This document shows positions 25,450-35,271 of a stretch of 64,000 nucleotides of DNA, piece by piece; position 1 is the first letter of the stretch, and every line of letters begins with the position of its first letter. The stretch lies in the NCBI RefSeq assembly GCF_044502415.1, contig NZ_CP172402.1, one strand, 5' to 3'. This stretch comes from Haloimpatiens lingqiaonensis. GTDB lineage: Bacteria; Bacillota; Clostridia; Clostridiales; Clostridiaceae. The position numbers and the translations under genes are program-made. The notes beneath the pieces are model-generated. The model did no database searches, was not told the DNA's origin, and worked only from the letters and a program-made list of their open reading frames with translations.

Positions 25450-26247
25450 GTGGCGAAACCAAGTATATTTAGTAAGAATTATGAAAAAGCTGTTAAAAAG
25501 CGCAGAATGAAATTATTAGTAATAATTGTGGCTGTAGTTTTTGTAATAGGATTAGTAGTGTATATAACTATATTTAAAAATAAAAAATTAAATATAGTTA
25601 ATAAGATAAATAAGAAAACTGAAACACAAAATACAAACAATAAGACTTCCATAAATAATGAAGAGAAAAGCAAAGATAATAGCAGTAAGGCACAAGTAAA
25701 AGAAGAAAAAATAAAATATATAACTGTTAATTTAAATGAAAATTTAAATGTGAAGATTTCCTATGAAGAAAATGGAAATAGAAAAATATACAAAGATGTA
25801 ATTAATGAAAAAGATAATAGTAAGATATATTGTGATTTAAATCCATCTAAAACATCTTTATTAGTGTATGATGAAAAAACGCAAAAGATATTTTATGTAA
25901 ATGACGAAGGAAAAGAATTGGACATATCTAAGGAGCAGTATGTATCTAAAAACGGAACTGTTTTTTCAAGAGAAAATAAAATAAAAAATGATGAAAATTA
26001 TTTATGGTGTTCTTCCCCTAGATTTGTGGATGAGGAGAATATTGTTTTTATAAGTAGACTTCCTTGGCTAAAATCAAATGGCAATAAATTTATATGGTAT
26101 GGAAAGGTTGGGGAAAATAAATATAGGTATATTAAAAATAAGCAAGGAAGTGATATACAGTTTGAAAATATAAATGAAAAAGGTTTGGCAGTAAAAATAG
26201 ATGACAAAGTTTATTATATTACAGCGGATGGCAAGATTATTGAGTAA
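25450..26247 (+). CDS. Single-pass membrane protein with a Lys-rich linker, unknown function
   Basis: 265 residues from GTG 25450, 10 bases after AAGGAGGG. A positively charged N terminus leads into one membrane segment (about residues 21-42). Then come a Lys/Asn/Gln/Ser-rich linker (to about 90) and an outside domain with many short beta-like strands, ending ...KVYYITADGKIIE. The middle contains LNPSKTSLLVYDEKTQKI and a Trp pair, reminiscent of a propeller-like repeat, without a recognised family. The gene lies alone between pflB and tig. No terminator is obvious at its end. Confidence 0.7.
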   Translation: MAKPSIFSKNYEKAVKKRRMKLLVIIVAVVFVIGLVVYITIFKNKKLNIVNKINKKTETQNTNNKTSINNEEKSKDNSSKAQVKEEKIKYITVNLNENLNVKISYEENGNRKIYKDVINEKDNSKIYCDLNPSKTSLLVYDEKTQKIFYVNDEGKELDISKEQYVSKNGTVFSRENKIKNDENYLWCSSPRFVDEENIVFISRLPWLKSNGNKFIWYGKVGENKYRYIKNKQGSDIQFENINEKGLAVKIDDKVYYITADGKIIE

Positions 26248-26361
26248 TTATATAGGAATTTAAAAAAGTAAATAGAAAATAAATGAATTTTAATTGAAAA
26301 AAATATACAGTTTAGTATATAATGAATATTAGTAAGAAATCTACCATAAGTAATTTAAAAT

Positions 26362-26391
26362 TTGATAAAATTATACATTGTGTGTTATAAT
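26362..26391 (+). promoter_or_regulatory. Sigma-A-type promoter of tig
   Basis: TTGATA (26362-26367) and TATAAT (26386-26391) are 18 bases apart, about 47 bases before the tig start. Confidence 0.65.
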
Positions 26392-26437
26392 GTTAAAGTT
26401 AAATAAGCATTGACGGTGAGTAGGAGGTAATATAATA

Positions 26438-27730
26438 ATGAACACTAAAGTAGAAAAAATAGAAAAAAATGTTGTTAAACTGGAGATAACTGTAGAAGCT
26501 ACAGAATTTAATAAAGCTCTAGAGAAAGCATATAAGAAGAATGTTAAAAAATTCAACGTACCTGGATTTAGAAAAGGTAAAGTGCCTATGCATATAGTTA
26601 AACAATATTATGGAGAAGGAGTTCTTTACGAAGATGCAATAAATTTCTGTTGTGATGATACATATCCAAAGGCTATAGGAGAAAACAACATCAAACCAGT
26701 TGACTATCCAAATGTAGATATAGTTGAAATAGGTTCAGGAAAAGATTTTGTATACACTGCTACAGTAACAGTAACTCCAGAAGTTGAACTTGGAGAATAT
26801 AAAGGTGTAGAAGTTAAAGAAGTTAAATATGAAGTAAAAGATGAAGAAGTTGAAAATGAATTAAAATCAATGCAAGAAAAAAATGCAAGAATCGAAACAA
26901 AAGAAGATGGAGAAGTTGAAAAAGGCGATATAGCTGTTATAGACTTTAAAGGTTTCATAGGAGAGGAAGCTTTTGAAGGTGGAGAAGGAAAAGATTATAA
27001 ACTAGAAATAGGTTCAGGAACATTTATAGATAACTTTGAAGAACAATTAATTGGAGCTAAAAAAGGCGAAGAAAAAGATGTAAATGTTAAATTCCCAGAA
27101 GAATACGGTAAAGAAGAATTAAATGGTAAGGATGCTACTTTCAAAGTTACAGTAAATGAAATACAAAAGAAAGAACTACCAGCATTAGATGATGAATTTG
27201 CAAAAGAAGTTTCTGAATTTGATACATTAGAAGAATTAAAGGCTGATTTAAGAAAGAAAATGGAAGAAGCTAATGATTTAAGAGCAAAAAGAGAATTTGA
27301 AGAAGCGGTTATAAATGCAGTATGTGATAATGCTAAAATAGATATACCATCAGTTATGATAGATAAAGAAACAGATGTTATGTTACAAGATCTTGAGATG
27401 AGATTAAGATATCAAGGATTAGATTTAGAAACTTATTATCAATATACTGATAACACAGAGGAAAAAGTTAGAGATTACATGAAAGAAACAGCTGAGAAGA
27501 GAGTAAAAACAAATTTAGTAATAGATGAAATAGCAAAGGTTGAAGAAGTAGAAGTAACAGAAGAAGAATTATCAGCAAAAGCTATTGAAATGGCAAAACA
27601 ATATGGCGGAAAAGATATTGAAAAAACTGCTAAATTAATAATGGACGCACAAAAGAGTTTATTAAAAACTGAGATAGTTACAGAAAAAGTTATAGATATG
27701 TTGGTTAAAAATAGCAAAACTGTAGCATAA
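26438..27730 (+). CDS. tig: Trigger factor, ribosome-associated chaperone and prolyl isomerase
   Basis: 430 residues from ATG 26438, preceded by AGGAGG. The N-terminal ribosome-binding domain has the signature VPGFRKGKVPMHIV (about residue 40), the loop that docks on ribosomal protein uL23. The FKBP-like PPIase domain is around residues 155-240 (DIAVIDFKGFIGEEAFEGG... then VKFPEEYGKEELNGKDATF). The acidic, helical C terminus forms the arms of the chaperone cradle. Usual length and no gaps. It opens the conserved clostridial order tig-clpP-clpX-lonB-lon-engB, with an attenuator-like hairpin before clpP. Confidence 0.97.
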   Translation: MNTKVEKIEKNVVKLEITVEATEFNKALEKAYKKNVKKFNVPGFRKGKVPMHIVKQYYGEGVLYEDAINFCCDDTYPKAIGENNIKPVDYPNVDIVEIGSGKDFVYTATVTVTPEVELGEYKGVEVKEVKYEVKDEEVENELKSMQEKNARIETKEDGEVEKGDIAVIDFKGFIGEEAFEGGEGKDYKLEIGSGTFIDNFEEQLIGAKKGEEKDVNVKFPEEYGKEELNGKDATFKVTVNEIQKKELPALDDEFAKEVSEFDTLEELKADLRKKMEEANDLRAKREFEEAVINAVCDNAKIDIPSVMIDKETDVMLQDLEMRLRYQGLDLETYYQYTDNTEEKVRDYMKETAEKRVKTNLVIDEIAKVEEVEVTEEELSAKAIEMAKQYGGKDIEKTAKLIMDAQKSLLKTEIVTEKVIDMLVKNSKTVA

Positions 27731-27743
27731 TATAATGTATACC

Positions 27744-27776
27744 ATAATTGCCAGAATTTTTCTGGCAATTAATTTT
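27744..27776 (+). terminator. Terminator or attenuator between tig and clpP
   Basis: AATTGCCAGA (27746-27755) pairs with TCTGGCAATT (27761-27770), followed by AATTTT. It may uncouple tig from clpP levels. Confidence 0.75.
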
Positions 27777-27798
27777 AGGGTTTTAAGGAGGGAATATT

Positions 27799-28386
27799 AT
27801 GAGTTTAGTACCAGTAGTTGTAGAACAAACAGGAAGAGGAGAGAGATCTTATGATATCTACTCCAGATTGTTAAAGGATAGAATAGTATTCTTAGGTGAA
27901 GAGGTTAATGACACTACTGCAAGTTTAGTAGTGGCTCAATTATTATTTTTAGAAGCAGAAGATCCAGATAAGGATATATTTTTATACATAAATAGTCCAG
28001 GTGGATCAATAACTTCAGGTATGGCTATTTATGATACAATGCAGTATATAAAGCCGGATGTAAGCACTATATGTATAGGCATGGCAGCTTCTATGGGAGC
28101 ATTTTTATTAACTGCTGGAGCTAAGGGCAAAAGATTTGCTCTTCCAAATAGTGAAATAATGATACATCAGCCACTTGGTGGTTTTCAAGGTCAAGCCACA
28201 GATATTGATATACATGCAAAAAGAATTCTTCAAATAAAGGAGAAATTAAACAAAATTTTAAGTGAAAGAACAGGTCAATCTTTAGAACAGATTAAGAAAG
28301 ATGTGGAGAGAGATTATTTTATGACATCAGAAGAAGCTAAAAATTATGGTTTAATAGATCAAGTTATAGTAAAGAATAGTAAATAG
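27799..28386 (+). CDS. clpP: ClpP, ATP-dependent protease proteolytic subunit
   Basis: 195 residues from ATG 27799 (AAGGAGGG upstream). Active-site pieces: CIGMAASMGAFLL with the nucleophilic Ser, EIMIHQPLGG with the His, and the acidic residue at DYFMTSEEAKNYGLID. The N-terminal VVVEQTGRGERSYDIYSRLL and the hydrophobic-pocket residues match the family. It forms the tetradecameric barrel that ClpX (next gene) and ClpC feed with unfolded substrates. Confidence 0.97.
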   Translation: MSLVPVVVEQTGRGERSYDIYSRLLKDRIVFLGEEVNDTTASLVVAQLLFLEAEDPDKDIFLYINSPGGSITSGMAIYDTMQYIKPDVSTICIGMAASMGAFLLTAGAKGKRFALPNSEIMIHQPLGGFQGQATDIDIHAKRILQIKEKLNKILSERTGQSLEQIKKDVERDYFMTSEEAKNYGLIDQVIVKNSK

Positions 28387-28418
28387 AAATTTAAATATAA
28401 CCTTAGAGAGGTGTAAAT

Positions 28419-29717
28419 ATGGCTAAATTTGATGACAAGAAACAATTAAAGTGCTCCTTCTGTGGAAAGAATCAAGAACAGGTAAGAAGACTAATAGCTG
28501 GACCTGGAGTTTATATTTGTGATGAATGTATAGAGCTTTGTTCTGAAATAATTACAGATGAATTTGATGATGAAGTAGAAGTAGATATGACAAATCTACC
28601 AAAACCTAAGGAAATAAAAGAACATCTAGATGAATATGTAGTGGGACAGGAAGAAGCTAAAAAAGCTTTGGCAGTAGCTGTATACAATCATTATAAAAGA
28701 ATAAATTCTAGTGTTAATACTTCTGATGTGGAATTGCAAAAGAGTAATATATTACTTTTAGGACCTACAGGTTCAGGAAAAACTTTGTTAGCTCAAACTC
28801 TTGCAAAGTTATTAAATGTACCTTTTGCTATAGCTGATGCAACTACACTTACAGAAGCTGGATATGTGGGAGAGGATGTAGAAAACATTCTTCTTAAACT
28901 AATCCAAAATGCAGATTATGACATTGAAAGAGCAGAAAAAGGAATAATATATATAGATGAAATCGACAAAATAGCTAGGAAATCAGAAAATCCATCTATA
29001 ACTAGAGATGTATCTGGGGAAGGAGTTCAACAGGCCTTACTTAAAATATTAGAAGGAACTGTGGCTTCAGTTCCACCACAAGGTGGTAGAAAACATCCTC
29101 ATCAGGAATTTATTCAAATAGATACAGCCAATATATTATTTATATGTGGTGGAGCTTTTGATGGAATAGATAAAATTATTGAAAGAAGAACCAGAAAGAG
29201 TTCTTTAGGCTTTGGAGCTGAAATTCAATCTAAAAAGGAAAAGGATGTAGGAGAATTACTTAAGCAGATAATGCCAGGAGATTTATTGAAATTTGGATTA
29301 ATTCCTGAGTTTGTAGGTAGATTACCTATAGTAGTAACATTAGAATCCTTAGGCAAAGAGGCTTTAATCAGAATATTAAATGAACCTAAAAATTCTCTAG
29401 TAAAACAGTATACAAAACTATTTGAGCTTGATAATGTAGAACTAGAATTTTTAGATGAAGCTTTAGAGGAAATAGCACAGGAAGCTGTAGAAAGAAAAAC
29501 TGGAGCTAGAGGACTTAGGTCTATAATAGAAGATGTAATGAGGAATATAATGTTTGATGTTCCTTCAGATGAATCAATAGAAAAGGTTATAATTACAAAG
29601 GAAACTATGAAAAATAAAATACCTGATATTATAAATTCTAAGGATGGTAAAAGAAAAGTAATAAAAACTCCTAAAAGAAGCTTAGAAAAGCAAAAAAATA
29701 ATAATGAAACAGCATAA
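28419..29717 (+). CDS. clpX: ClpX, ATP-dependent unfoldase of ClpXP
   Basis: 432 residues from ATG 28419, 32 bases after clpP, so coordinated. The zinc-binding domain has Cys12, Cys15, Cys34 and Cys37 (CSFCGKN, then YICDECIELC). The AAA+ core includes Walker A LGPTGSGKTLLAQ, the pore-loop region TEAGYVGEDVE, Walker B IIYIDEIDKIA, and sensor 2 KTGARGLRS. C-terminal Lys-rich tail. It recognises tagged proteins and threads them into ClpP. A terminator overlaps the stop region. Confidence 0.97.
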   Translation: MAKFDDKKQLKCSFCGKNQEQVRRLIAGPGVYICDECIELCSEIITDEFDDEVEVDMTNLPKPKEIKEHLDEYVVGQEEAKKALAVAVYNHYKRINSSVNTSDVELQKSNILLLGPTGSGKTLLAQTLAKLLNVPFAIADATTLTEAGYVGEDVENILLKLIQNADYDIERAEKGIIYIDEIDKIARKSENPSITRDVSGEGVQQALLKILEGTVASVPPQGGRKHPHQEFIQIDTANILFICGGAFDGIDKIIERRTRKSSLGFGAEIQSKKEKDVGELLKQIMPGDLLKFGLIPEFVGRLPIVVTLESLGKEALIRILNEPKNSLVKQYTKLFELDNVELEFLDEALEEIAQEAVERKTGARGLRSIIEDVMRNIMFDVPSDESIEKVIITKETMKNKIPDIINSKDGKRKVIKTPKRSLEKQKNNNETA

Positions 29718-29747
29718 AATTGGCATATATATGCCAATTTTTTTTAT
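29715..29747 (+). terminator. Terminator of clpX
   Basis: AAAATTGGCAT (29717-29727) pairs with ATGCCAATTTT (29731-29741) around a very small loop, then a T-run. It begins at the clpX stop. Confidence 0.85.
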
Positions 29748-29850
29748 ATAGCAATATTTATAGGAATATATTTCTAACGGTAAGTTAATAATATAAATAA
29801 AAGTTATATTAAGGTAACCATATAAGAATTAAGGTAAAGGAGAATAAAGT

Positions 29851-31548
29851 ATGAAAACTAATATATTAATACTGTTAGAAATTTCTATTACTACTATAAT
29901 TGGGTTATATATATTAAATAGTTTTAAAAATAACCAATATAATAAGGGCTTTGTTCAAAAGAATTATACTAAAGAATTAGAGAATTTAAATAAACTAAAA
30001 AGTATTAGTTTAACAATACCCTTAACAGAAAAAAGCCGTCCTAATGATTTTTCGGAAATTATAGGGCAAGAGCAACCTATAAAAGCTTTAAAAGCTGCTA
30101 TATGTGGCTCGAACCCACAAAATGTAATTATATATGGACCCCCTGGAGTTGGAAAAACTGCAGCAGCTAGATTGGTGCTAGAGTATGCTAAGACTAAAAT
30201 ATATTCTCCTTTTAAGAAAGATGCAAAATTTATAGAAATTGATGCTACAACTGTGAGATTTGATGAGAGGGGTATTGCAGATCCGCTTATAGGTTCTGTA
30301 CACGATCCAATATATCAAGGGGCAGGTGCTTTAGGTGTTTCAGGTATTCCACAACCTAAGCCAGGAGCGGTTACCAAGGCACATGGAGGAATATTATTTA
30401 TAGACGAGATAGGGGAACTACATCCTACGGAAATGAATAAACTATTAAAAGTTTTAGAAGATAGAAGAGTATTTTTGGATAGTGCTTACTATAATTCAGA
30501 AGACACTAATTTACCAGAGTATATAAAAGAAATATTTGAAAATGGGCTTCCAGCAGACTTTAGACTAATAGGAGCTACTACTAAAAGCCCAGAAGAGATA
30601 TGTCCAGCCTTAAGATCTAGATGTGTTGAAATATTTTTTAAAGGACTATGTCCAGAAGAAATAGAGATAGTAGCTAGCAATTGTGCTAATAAAATACCTA
30701 TTAAAATTGAAGAAAAAGCTTTGAAGTTAATAAGTAAATATGCTGAAAATGGAAGAGAAGCGGTTAATTTAGTGCAATTAAGTGCTGGAATAGCTATAAA
30801 TGAAGAGAGAGATGGAATAAAAGTAAACCATGTAGAGTGGATTATAGAAAATGGTCAATATACTCAAAGACCGGAGAAAAAAGTTTTAGAAAAGCCAGAA
30901 ATAGGATGTGTTAACGGATTAGCTGTTTATGGAGCAAATATGGGAATTGTTATGGAAATAGAAGCTACAGCTATAAAGAATAATACAGGAGAAGGAGAAG
31001 TAAAGGTTACTGGTATAATTGAAAAAGAAGAAATAACCACTAGCAATAAAAAACTTATAAAAAGTAGCACAGCTAAGTGTTCGGTAGAAAATGTAATCAC
31101 AGTCTTATCTAACATATTTCATATTAATATAAAAAACTATAATATTCATGTAAATTTCCCTAGTGGAATACCAGTAGATGGACCTTCAGCAGGGGTAAGT
31201 ATAGCTACTGCCATATATAGTGCTATAAAGGGTATACCAGTAAACAATAAGGTTGCTATGACAGGAGAAGTGTCTTTAAATGGAAAGGTAAAGCCTATTG
31301 GAGGCATTACAGCAAAAATAGCAGCAGCAAAGAAGGCTGGTGCAGATATAGTAATAATACCTAAAGAAAATTGGCAGGAGAACTTCAAATTTATAAGAGG
31401 AATAGAAATAATTCCAGTAGATAATTTACAGAAAATAATAAAAATAGCTCTGTTGAGTGATAAGGAGTGTAGAAATTATGAGCAAGATAATAAGGTTATA
31501 CTATCTGCTATAGCATTAAAGGATTCAAATATCCCTCAAGAAGTTTAG
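29851..31548 (+). CDS. lonB: LonB, membrane-anchored ATP-dependent protease of sporeformers
   Basis: 565 residues, ATG 29851 after AAAGGAG. One N-terminal membrane segment (about 5-24) precedes an AAA+ domain with IYGPPGVGKTAAAR (about residue 95) and LFIDEIGELHP. The C-terminal Lon protease domain has the catalytic Ser in PVDGPSAGVSIATA and the Lys in KIAAAKKAGADIVIIP. This short form, without the long N-terminal substrate domain, is the LonB found in Bacillus and Clostridium. It functions in sporulating cells. It lies directly before lon. A terminator overlaps its stop codon. Confidence 0.93.
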   Translation: MKTNILILLEISITTIIGLYILNSFKNNQYNKGFVQKNYTKELENLNKLKSISLTIPLTEKSRPNDFSEIIGQEQPIKALKAAICGSNPQNVIIYGPPGVGKTAAARLVLEYAKTKIYSPFKKDAKFIEIDATTVRFDERGIADPLIGSVHDPIYQGAGALGVSGIPQPKPGAVTKAHGGILFIDEIGELHPTEMNKLLKVLEDRRVFLDSAYYNSEDTNLPEYIKEIFENGLPADFRLIGATTKSPEEICPALRSRCVEIFFKGLCPEEIEIVASNCANKIPIKIEEKALKLISKYAENGREAVNLVQLSAGIAINEERDGIKVNHVEWIIENGQYTQRPEKKVLEKPEIGCVNGLAVYGANMGIVMEIEATAIKNNTGEGEVKVTGIIEKEEITTSNKKLIKSSTAKCSVENVITVLSNIFHINIKNYNIHVNFPSGIPVDGPSAGVSIATAIYSAIKGIPVNNKVAMTGEVSLNGKVKPIGGITAKIAAAKKAGADIVIIPKENWQENFKFIRGIEIIPVDNLQKIIKIALLSDKECRNYEQDNKVILSAIALKDSNIPQEV

Positions 31549-31569
31549 TATGAGGGATATTTGTAGTTT
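31526..31569 (+). terminator. Terminator overlapping the lonB stop codon
   Basis: CAAATATCCCTCA (31526-31538) and TGAGGGATATTTG (31551-31563) form a perfect 13-bp stem with the TAG stop in the 12-base loop, followed by a TAGTTTTTA tail. A stem this strong partly inside the coding region is uncommon. Confidence 0.8.
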
Positions 31570-31594
31570 TTATGGAAAATATAAAATATAAAAA

Positions 31595-31623
31595 TTGAAA
31601 AATTATATTTTTATGGTTATAAT
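31595..31623 (+). promoter_or_regulatory. Promoter of lon
   Basis: TTGAAA (31595-31600) and TATAAT (31618-31623) lie exactly 17 bases apart, about 60 bases before the lon start. Confidence 0.75.
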
Positions 31624-31681
31624 ATATTAGTCTAGGTATGTATTTACTGTTAAAAATGAAGATAGAAAGAGGGGAGAAAGA

Positions 31682-34012
31682 ATGACAGATAATATAAAAA
31701 CTCTTCCTTTAATCCCTTTAAGGGGAATTGTTATTTTTCCCGAAATGATAATCCATTTTGATGTAGGAAGAAGCAAGTCCATTTTAGCATTAGAAGAGGC
31801 TATGCTAAAGGAACAGAAGGTATTCTTGGTAGCACAAAAAGAGGCGAAAATAGAGGAGCCAGATAGAGAGGATATAAATTTAGTAGGTACTGTTTGTAAT
31901 ATAAAGCAAATTTTAAGATTGCCAGGAGATACTGTGAGAGTTCTTGTTGAAGGGGAAAACAGGGCTAAAATAATAAAATATAATAAGGAAGAACCTTATT
32001 TTGAAGTAGATATAGAAGTATTAGAAGAAGAGAATATGGAAGATAAAAAAATACAAGCTTTAACTAGAAAAGTTAAAAAGGTATTTAGTGAATATGTTAG
32101 ACTTTCAGAGATTATTCCAATGGAAGCTATAATAAACTTAGAGGATATGGAGAATTCTGGTGAGTTAGCAGATATAATACTTTCATATGTACCGCTTAAA
32201 CAAAATAAAAAGCAGGAATTACTTGAAACCTATGAGTTAACTAAAAGGCTAGAAAAATTATTGTATGTGCTAAACAATGAATTAGAGATAGCTAAAATAG
32301 AAAATAAAATAGGCACTAAGGTTAAAAATAATATAGACAAAGTTCAAAAGGAATACTATTTAAAGGAACAATTAAAGGCAATTCAAGAGGAATTAGGAGA
32401 AGAAGATGATATAAATAAAGACATAGAAGCTTATAAAAGAAAGATTACCAAAATGAAGTTACCTAAGGAAGCAAAAGAAAAGGTAATGTATGAGCTGAAA
32501 AAATTAGAAAGAAACGGAAACTATTCTCCTGAGAGCAATGTAGTAAGAACATATTTAGATTGGGTATTGGATTTGCCTTGGAATAAAAAAACTAATGATA
32601 CTATAGATATTAAAAAGGCAAGAGAAATTTTAGATAAAGAGCATTATGGTTTAAATGAAGTTAAAGATAGAATAATAGAATATTTGGCAGTTAAAAAAGT
32701 TAGTAACTCTATAAAAGGACCTATATTGTGTTTAGTTGGACCACCAGGTGTTGGAAAAACATCTATAGCTAAGTCTGTAGCACATGCAGTGAATAGAAAT
32801 TTTGTAAGAATGTCATTAGGTGGAGTACGTGATGAGGCTGAAATAAGAGGGCATAGAAGGACTTATGTAGGTGCCATACCAGGGAGAATAATATATGGCA
32901 TGAAGAAAGCTAAATCAAAGAATCCATTATTTTTATTAGATGAGATAGACAAAATGAGTAATGATTTTAGAGGTGACCCTGCAGATGCTCTTTTGGAAGT
33001 TTTAGATGATGAACAAAATAGTACTTTTAGAGATCACTATTTGGAATTGGATTTTGACTTATCCAATGTATTATTTATAACTACCGCTAATAGACTAGAC
33101 ACTATACCAAGACCACTACTAGATAGAATGGAGATAATTGAGGTTTCAGGATATACTTCTGAAGAAAAATATCATATAGCTACCAATCACCTTATAAAGA
33201 AAGCATTAGAGGAACATAATATAAAGGATAAAACCATAACTTTTTCTGATTCAGCTATATATACAATTATAGAAAATTACACTAGGGAATCTGGAGTAAG
33301 GGAATTGGAAAGAAAAATTTCGGCTATGGTTAGAAAAGCTATAACTGAAATGTTAGAAAAGAATAAAGAAAAAATAAATATAACATCTACAATCGTAAGC
33401 AAATATCTAGGACCCCAAATATATACATATGATACCGCTGAAAAAGAAGATAAAATAGGTGTTGTTAAAGGATTGGCATGGACTGGTTATGGTGGAGACA
33501 CACTGCCTGTAGAAGTAAGTGTTATGGAGGGAAACGGAAAACTCCAATTAACAGGACAACTGGGAGATGTTATGGTAGAATCAGCTAAAACAGCATATAG
33601 TTATGTAAGAGCTAATGCAGCTTTATATCATATAGATGGAAGCTTTTATAAAGATAAGGATTTACATATACATGTTCCAGAAGGAGCAGTGCCTAAGGAT
33701 GGACCATCTGCAGGTGTAACTATGGCTACAGCTATTGTATCAGCACTAAGTGGGAAAAAGGTAAAACACAATGTGGCTATGACTGGTGAAATAACTTTGA
33801 CAGGAAGAGTTTTACCTATTGGAGGCTTAAAAGAAAAAAGCTTAGCAGCTTATAGAGCAGGAATTAATACGGTAATAATACCTAAAGAAAATGAAAAAGA
33901 TATAAATAAAATTCCTAAGAGCGTGCAAAAAAAATTGAAATTTATTGCAGTGGACAAAATACAGCAGGTTCTGGAAAATGCTTTAGTTGGAGAGATGAAT
34001 AATGGAAATTAA
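31682..34012 (+). CDS. lon: Lon (LonA) ATP-dependent serine protease
   Basis: 776 residues from ATG 31682, with AAAGAGGGGAGAAAG upstream. It has an N-terminal LON substrate-binding domain (TLPLIPLRGIVIFPEMIIHFDVGRS at the start), a helical linker, the AAA+ module (CLVGPPGVGKTSIAKS and LFLLDEIDKM), and a C-terminal protease domain with the Ser in PKDGPSAGVTMATA and the Lys in GLKEKSLAAYRAG. Length and order are normal. It degrades misfolded and regulatory proteins. Its end overlaps engB by 11 bases, so they are co-translated. Confidence 0.97.
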   Translation: MTDNIKTLPLIPLRGIVIFPEMIIHFDVGRSKSILALEEAMLKEQKVFLVAQKEAKIEEPDREDINLVGTVCNIKQILRLPGDTVRVLVEGENRAKIIKYNKEEPYFEVDIEVLEEENMEDKKIQALTRKVKKVFSEYVRLSEIIPMEAIINLEDMENSGELADIILSYVPLKQNKKQELLETYELTKRLEKLLYVLNNELEIAKIENKIGTKVKNNIDKVQKEYYLKEQLKAIQEELGEEDDINKDIEAYKRKITKMKLPKEAKEKVMYELKKLERNGNYSPESNVVRTYLDWVLDLPWNKKTNDTIDIKKAREILDKEHYGLNEVKDRIIEYLAVKKVSNSIKGPILCLVGPPGVGKTSIAKSVAHAVNRNFVRMSLGGVRDEAEIRGHRRTYVGAIPGRIIYGMKKAKSKNPLFLLDEIDKMSNDFRGDPADALLEVLDDEQNSTFRDHYLELDFDLSNVLFITTANRLDTIPRPLLDRMEIIEVSGYTSEEKYHIATNHLIKKALEEHNIKDKTITFSDSAIYTIIENYTRESGVRELERKISAMVRKAITEMLEKNKEKINITSTIVSKYLGPQIYTYDTAEKEDKIGVVKGLAWTGYGGDTLPVEVSVMEGNGKLQLTGQLGDVMVESAKTAYSYVRANAALYHIDGSFYKDKDLHIHVPEGAVPKDGPSAGVTMATAIVSALSGKKVKHNVAMTGEITLTGRVLPIGGLKEKSLAAYRAGINTVIIPKENEKDINKIPKSVQKKLKFIAVDKIQQVLENALVGEMNNGN

Positions 34013-34577
34013 AAAAGCAGAATTTATAATATCAGCAGTAAAAAAAGAACAATATCCACAGAATAAATTGGCTGAAGTGGCTTTTGTAGGAAGATCTAAT
34101 GCTGGAAAATCATCACTTATAAATACCTTAACAAATAGAAGAAAATTAGCTAAAACTAGTGGTACACCAGGGAAAACAAGGTTAGTAAATTTCTTTTTAA
34201 TTAATGATGATATGTACTTTGTGGATTTGCCTGGTTATGGATATGCCAAGGTTTCTAAAAAGGAAAAGGAAAGCTGGGTAAAGGTAATAGAGACATATTT
34301 AGTAGATAGAGAACCTTTAGAAAAAGTTGTTTTATTAGTAGATTGCAGACATAAACCTACGGAAGATGATGTTATGATGTATAATTGGATTAAACATTAT
34401 AATTATAAACCGATAGTAGTGGCAACCAAAGCTGATAAAATTAGTAACAACGAATTATTTAAAAATTTAAAGGTTATAAGAGAAACACTAGGAATGTCTA
34501 AGGAAGAACAAATAATTAAATTTTCATCATTGAAAAAAGTTGGTGTCCAGGAACTTATAAATGCTATATATGAATAA
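34002..34577 (+). CDS. engB: EngB/YsxC, ribosome-assembly GTPase
   Basis: 191 residues from ATG 34002, inside the end of lon, with GGAGAG upstream. GTPase motifs are complete: G1 GRSNAGKSSLINTL, G2 SGTPGKTR, G3 VDLPGYGYAKV, G4 TKADK, and G5 FSSLKK. The DLPGYGYAKV signature is diagnostic of YsxC, which acts in maturation of the 50S subunit. The lon-engB pairing is a long-standing firmicute order. A terminator follows at about 34.6 kb. Confidence 0.97.
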   Translation: MEIKKAEFIISAVKKEQYPQNKLAEVAFVGRSNAGKSSLINTLTNRRKLAKTSGTPGKTRLVNFFLINDDMYFVDLPGYGYAKVSKKEKESWVKVIETYLVDREPLEKVVLLVDCRHKPTEDDVMMYNWIKHYNYKPIVVATKADKISNNELFKNLKVIRETLGMSKEEQIIKFSSLKKVGVQELINAIYE

Positions 34578-34596
34578 TTAAATAAATTAATTTTAA

Positions 34597-34638
34597 AACA
34601 TACAGTAAATGAATTATATTTGCTGTATGTTTTTTTAT
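34597..34638 (+). terminator. Terminator of lon-engB
   Basis: AAACATACAGTAAA (about 34596-34609) pairs with TTTGCTGTATGTTT, followed by a long T-run. Confidence 0.8.
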
Positions 34639-34783
34639 TTAAAATTGGAATTTTTTAAAGTCATAAATTTATATTTATTATTTTAAGTAAGATATTTAGT
34701 GTCATATTAAAATGAATTGAATAGTATATAGTATGAAACAAAAGATGTAAAGTAATAAATTTATAGTGAAAGGAGGAGTATGC

Positions 34784-35227
34784 TTGGACTTTAATAAGGT
34801 ATTTGAGCAAATGTTTAGCGGAAGTGGGGATAACAAAGGTTTCAATCCAATGAATTATGCGGATTTGCTAGGTGGCTTAGGTAGCGGTGGTGGCAATAGT
34901 AGGTGGTTATTAATATTGCTATTATTGTTATTATGCTGCTGTGGTAATTCGGGATTTGGTAACCTTGGAGGCTATGGACAATGCAACAATAGATGCTTTG
35001 ATTTATGCTGTAGACGTAAAAAACACTGTCGTAAAAAATATAAGAAATACGAATGTTATTTAGATCCTTGTAGTTGTAGTTATGGTAGTTATGGTAGTTA
35101 TGGCTGTGGATATAGTTGGATATGTGTAATAATCTTTATAGTAATAATATGTTGTCTTGGAGGTAGAACAGGAAAAGGCAATAGATCATGCGCTAATAAT
35201 GTGATCAATGTAGATACAGCAGAATAA
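34784..35227 (+). CDS. Cys- and Gly-rich protein with a hydrophobic LLLLLCCC segment
   Basis: 147 residues, read from TTG 34784, seven bases after AGGAGG (34771-34776); a GTG at 34766 lies before that site and is unlikely. It begins with a short amphipathic piece (MDFNKVFEQMF), then a Gly-rich patch, a run of leucines ending in three Cys, and a Cys-pair-rich region with Arg/Lys (CFDLCCRRKKHCRKKYKKYEC). Then come a repeated Ser-Tyr-Gly tract and a second hydrophobic segment. The composition suits a cross-linked surface layer, for example a spore coat or exosporium. That is inference: I know no family match. It heads a group of three small genes of odd composition. Confidence 0.7.
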   Translation: MDFNKVFEQMFSGSGDNKGFNPMNYADLLGGLGSGGGNSRWLLILLLLLLCCCGNSGFGNLGGYGQCNNRCFDLCCRRKKHCRKKYKKYECYLDPCSCSYGSYGSYGCGYSWICVIIFIVIICCLGGRTGKGNRSCANNVINVDTAE

Positions 35228-35271
35228 AAATAATTAACAAAATACCATTGCCCAGGAAAGGGGGGTTGATT

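Noticed and set aside
29225..29737. Leftward 170-codon frame opposite clpX
   Set aside because: Fully inside the conserved clpX coding strand and has only low-complexity hydrophobic content.
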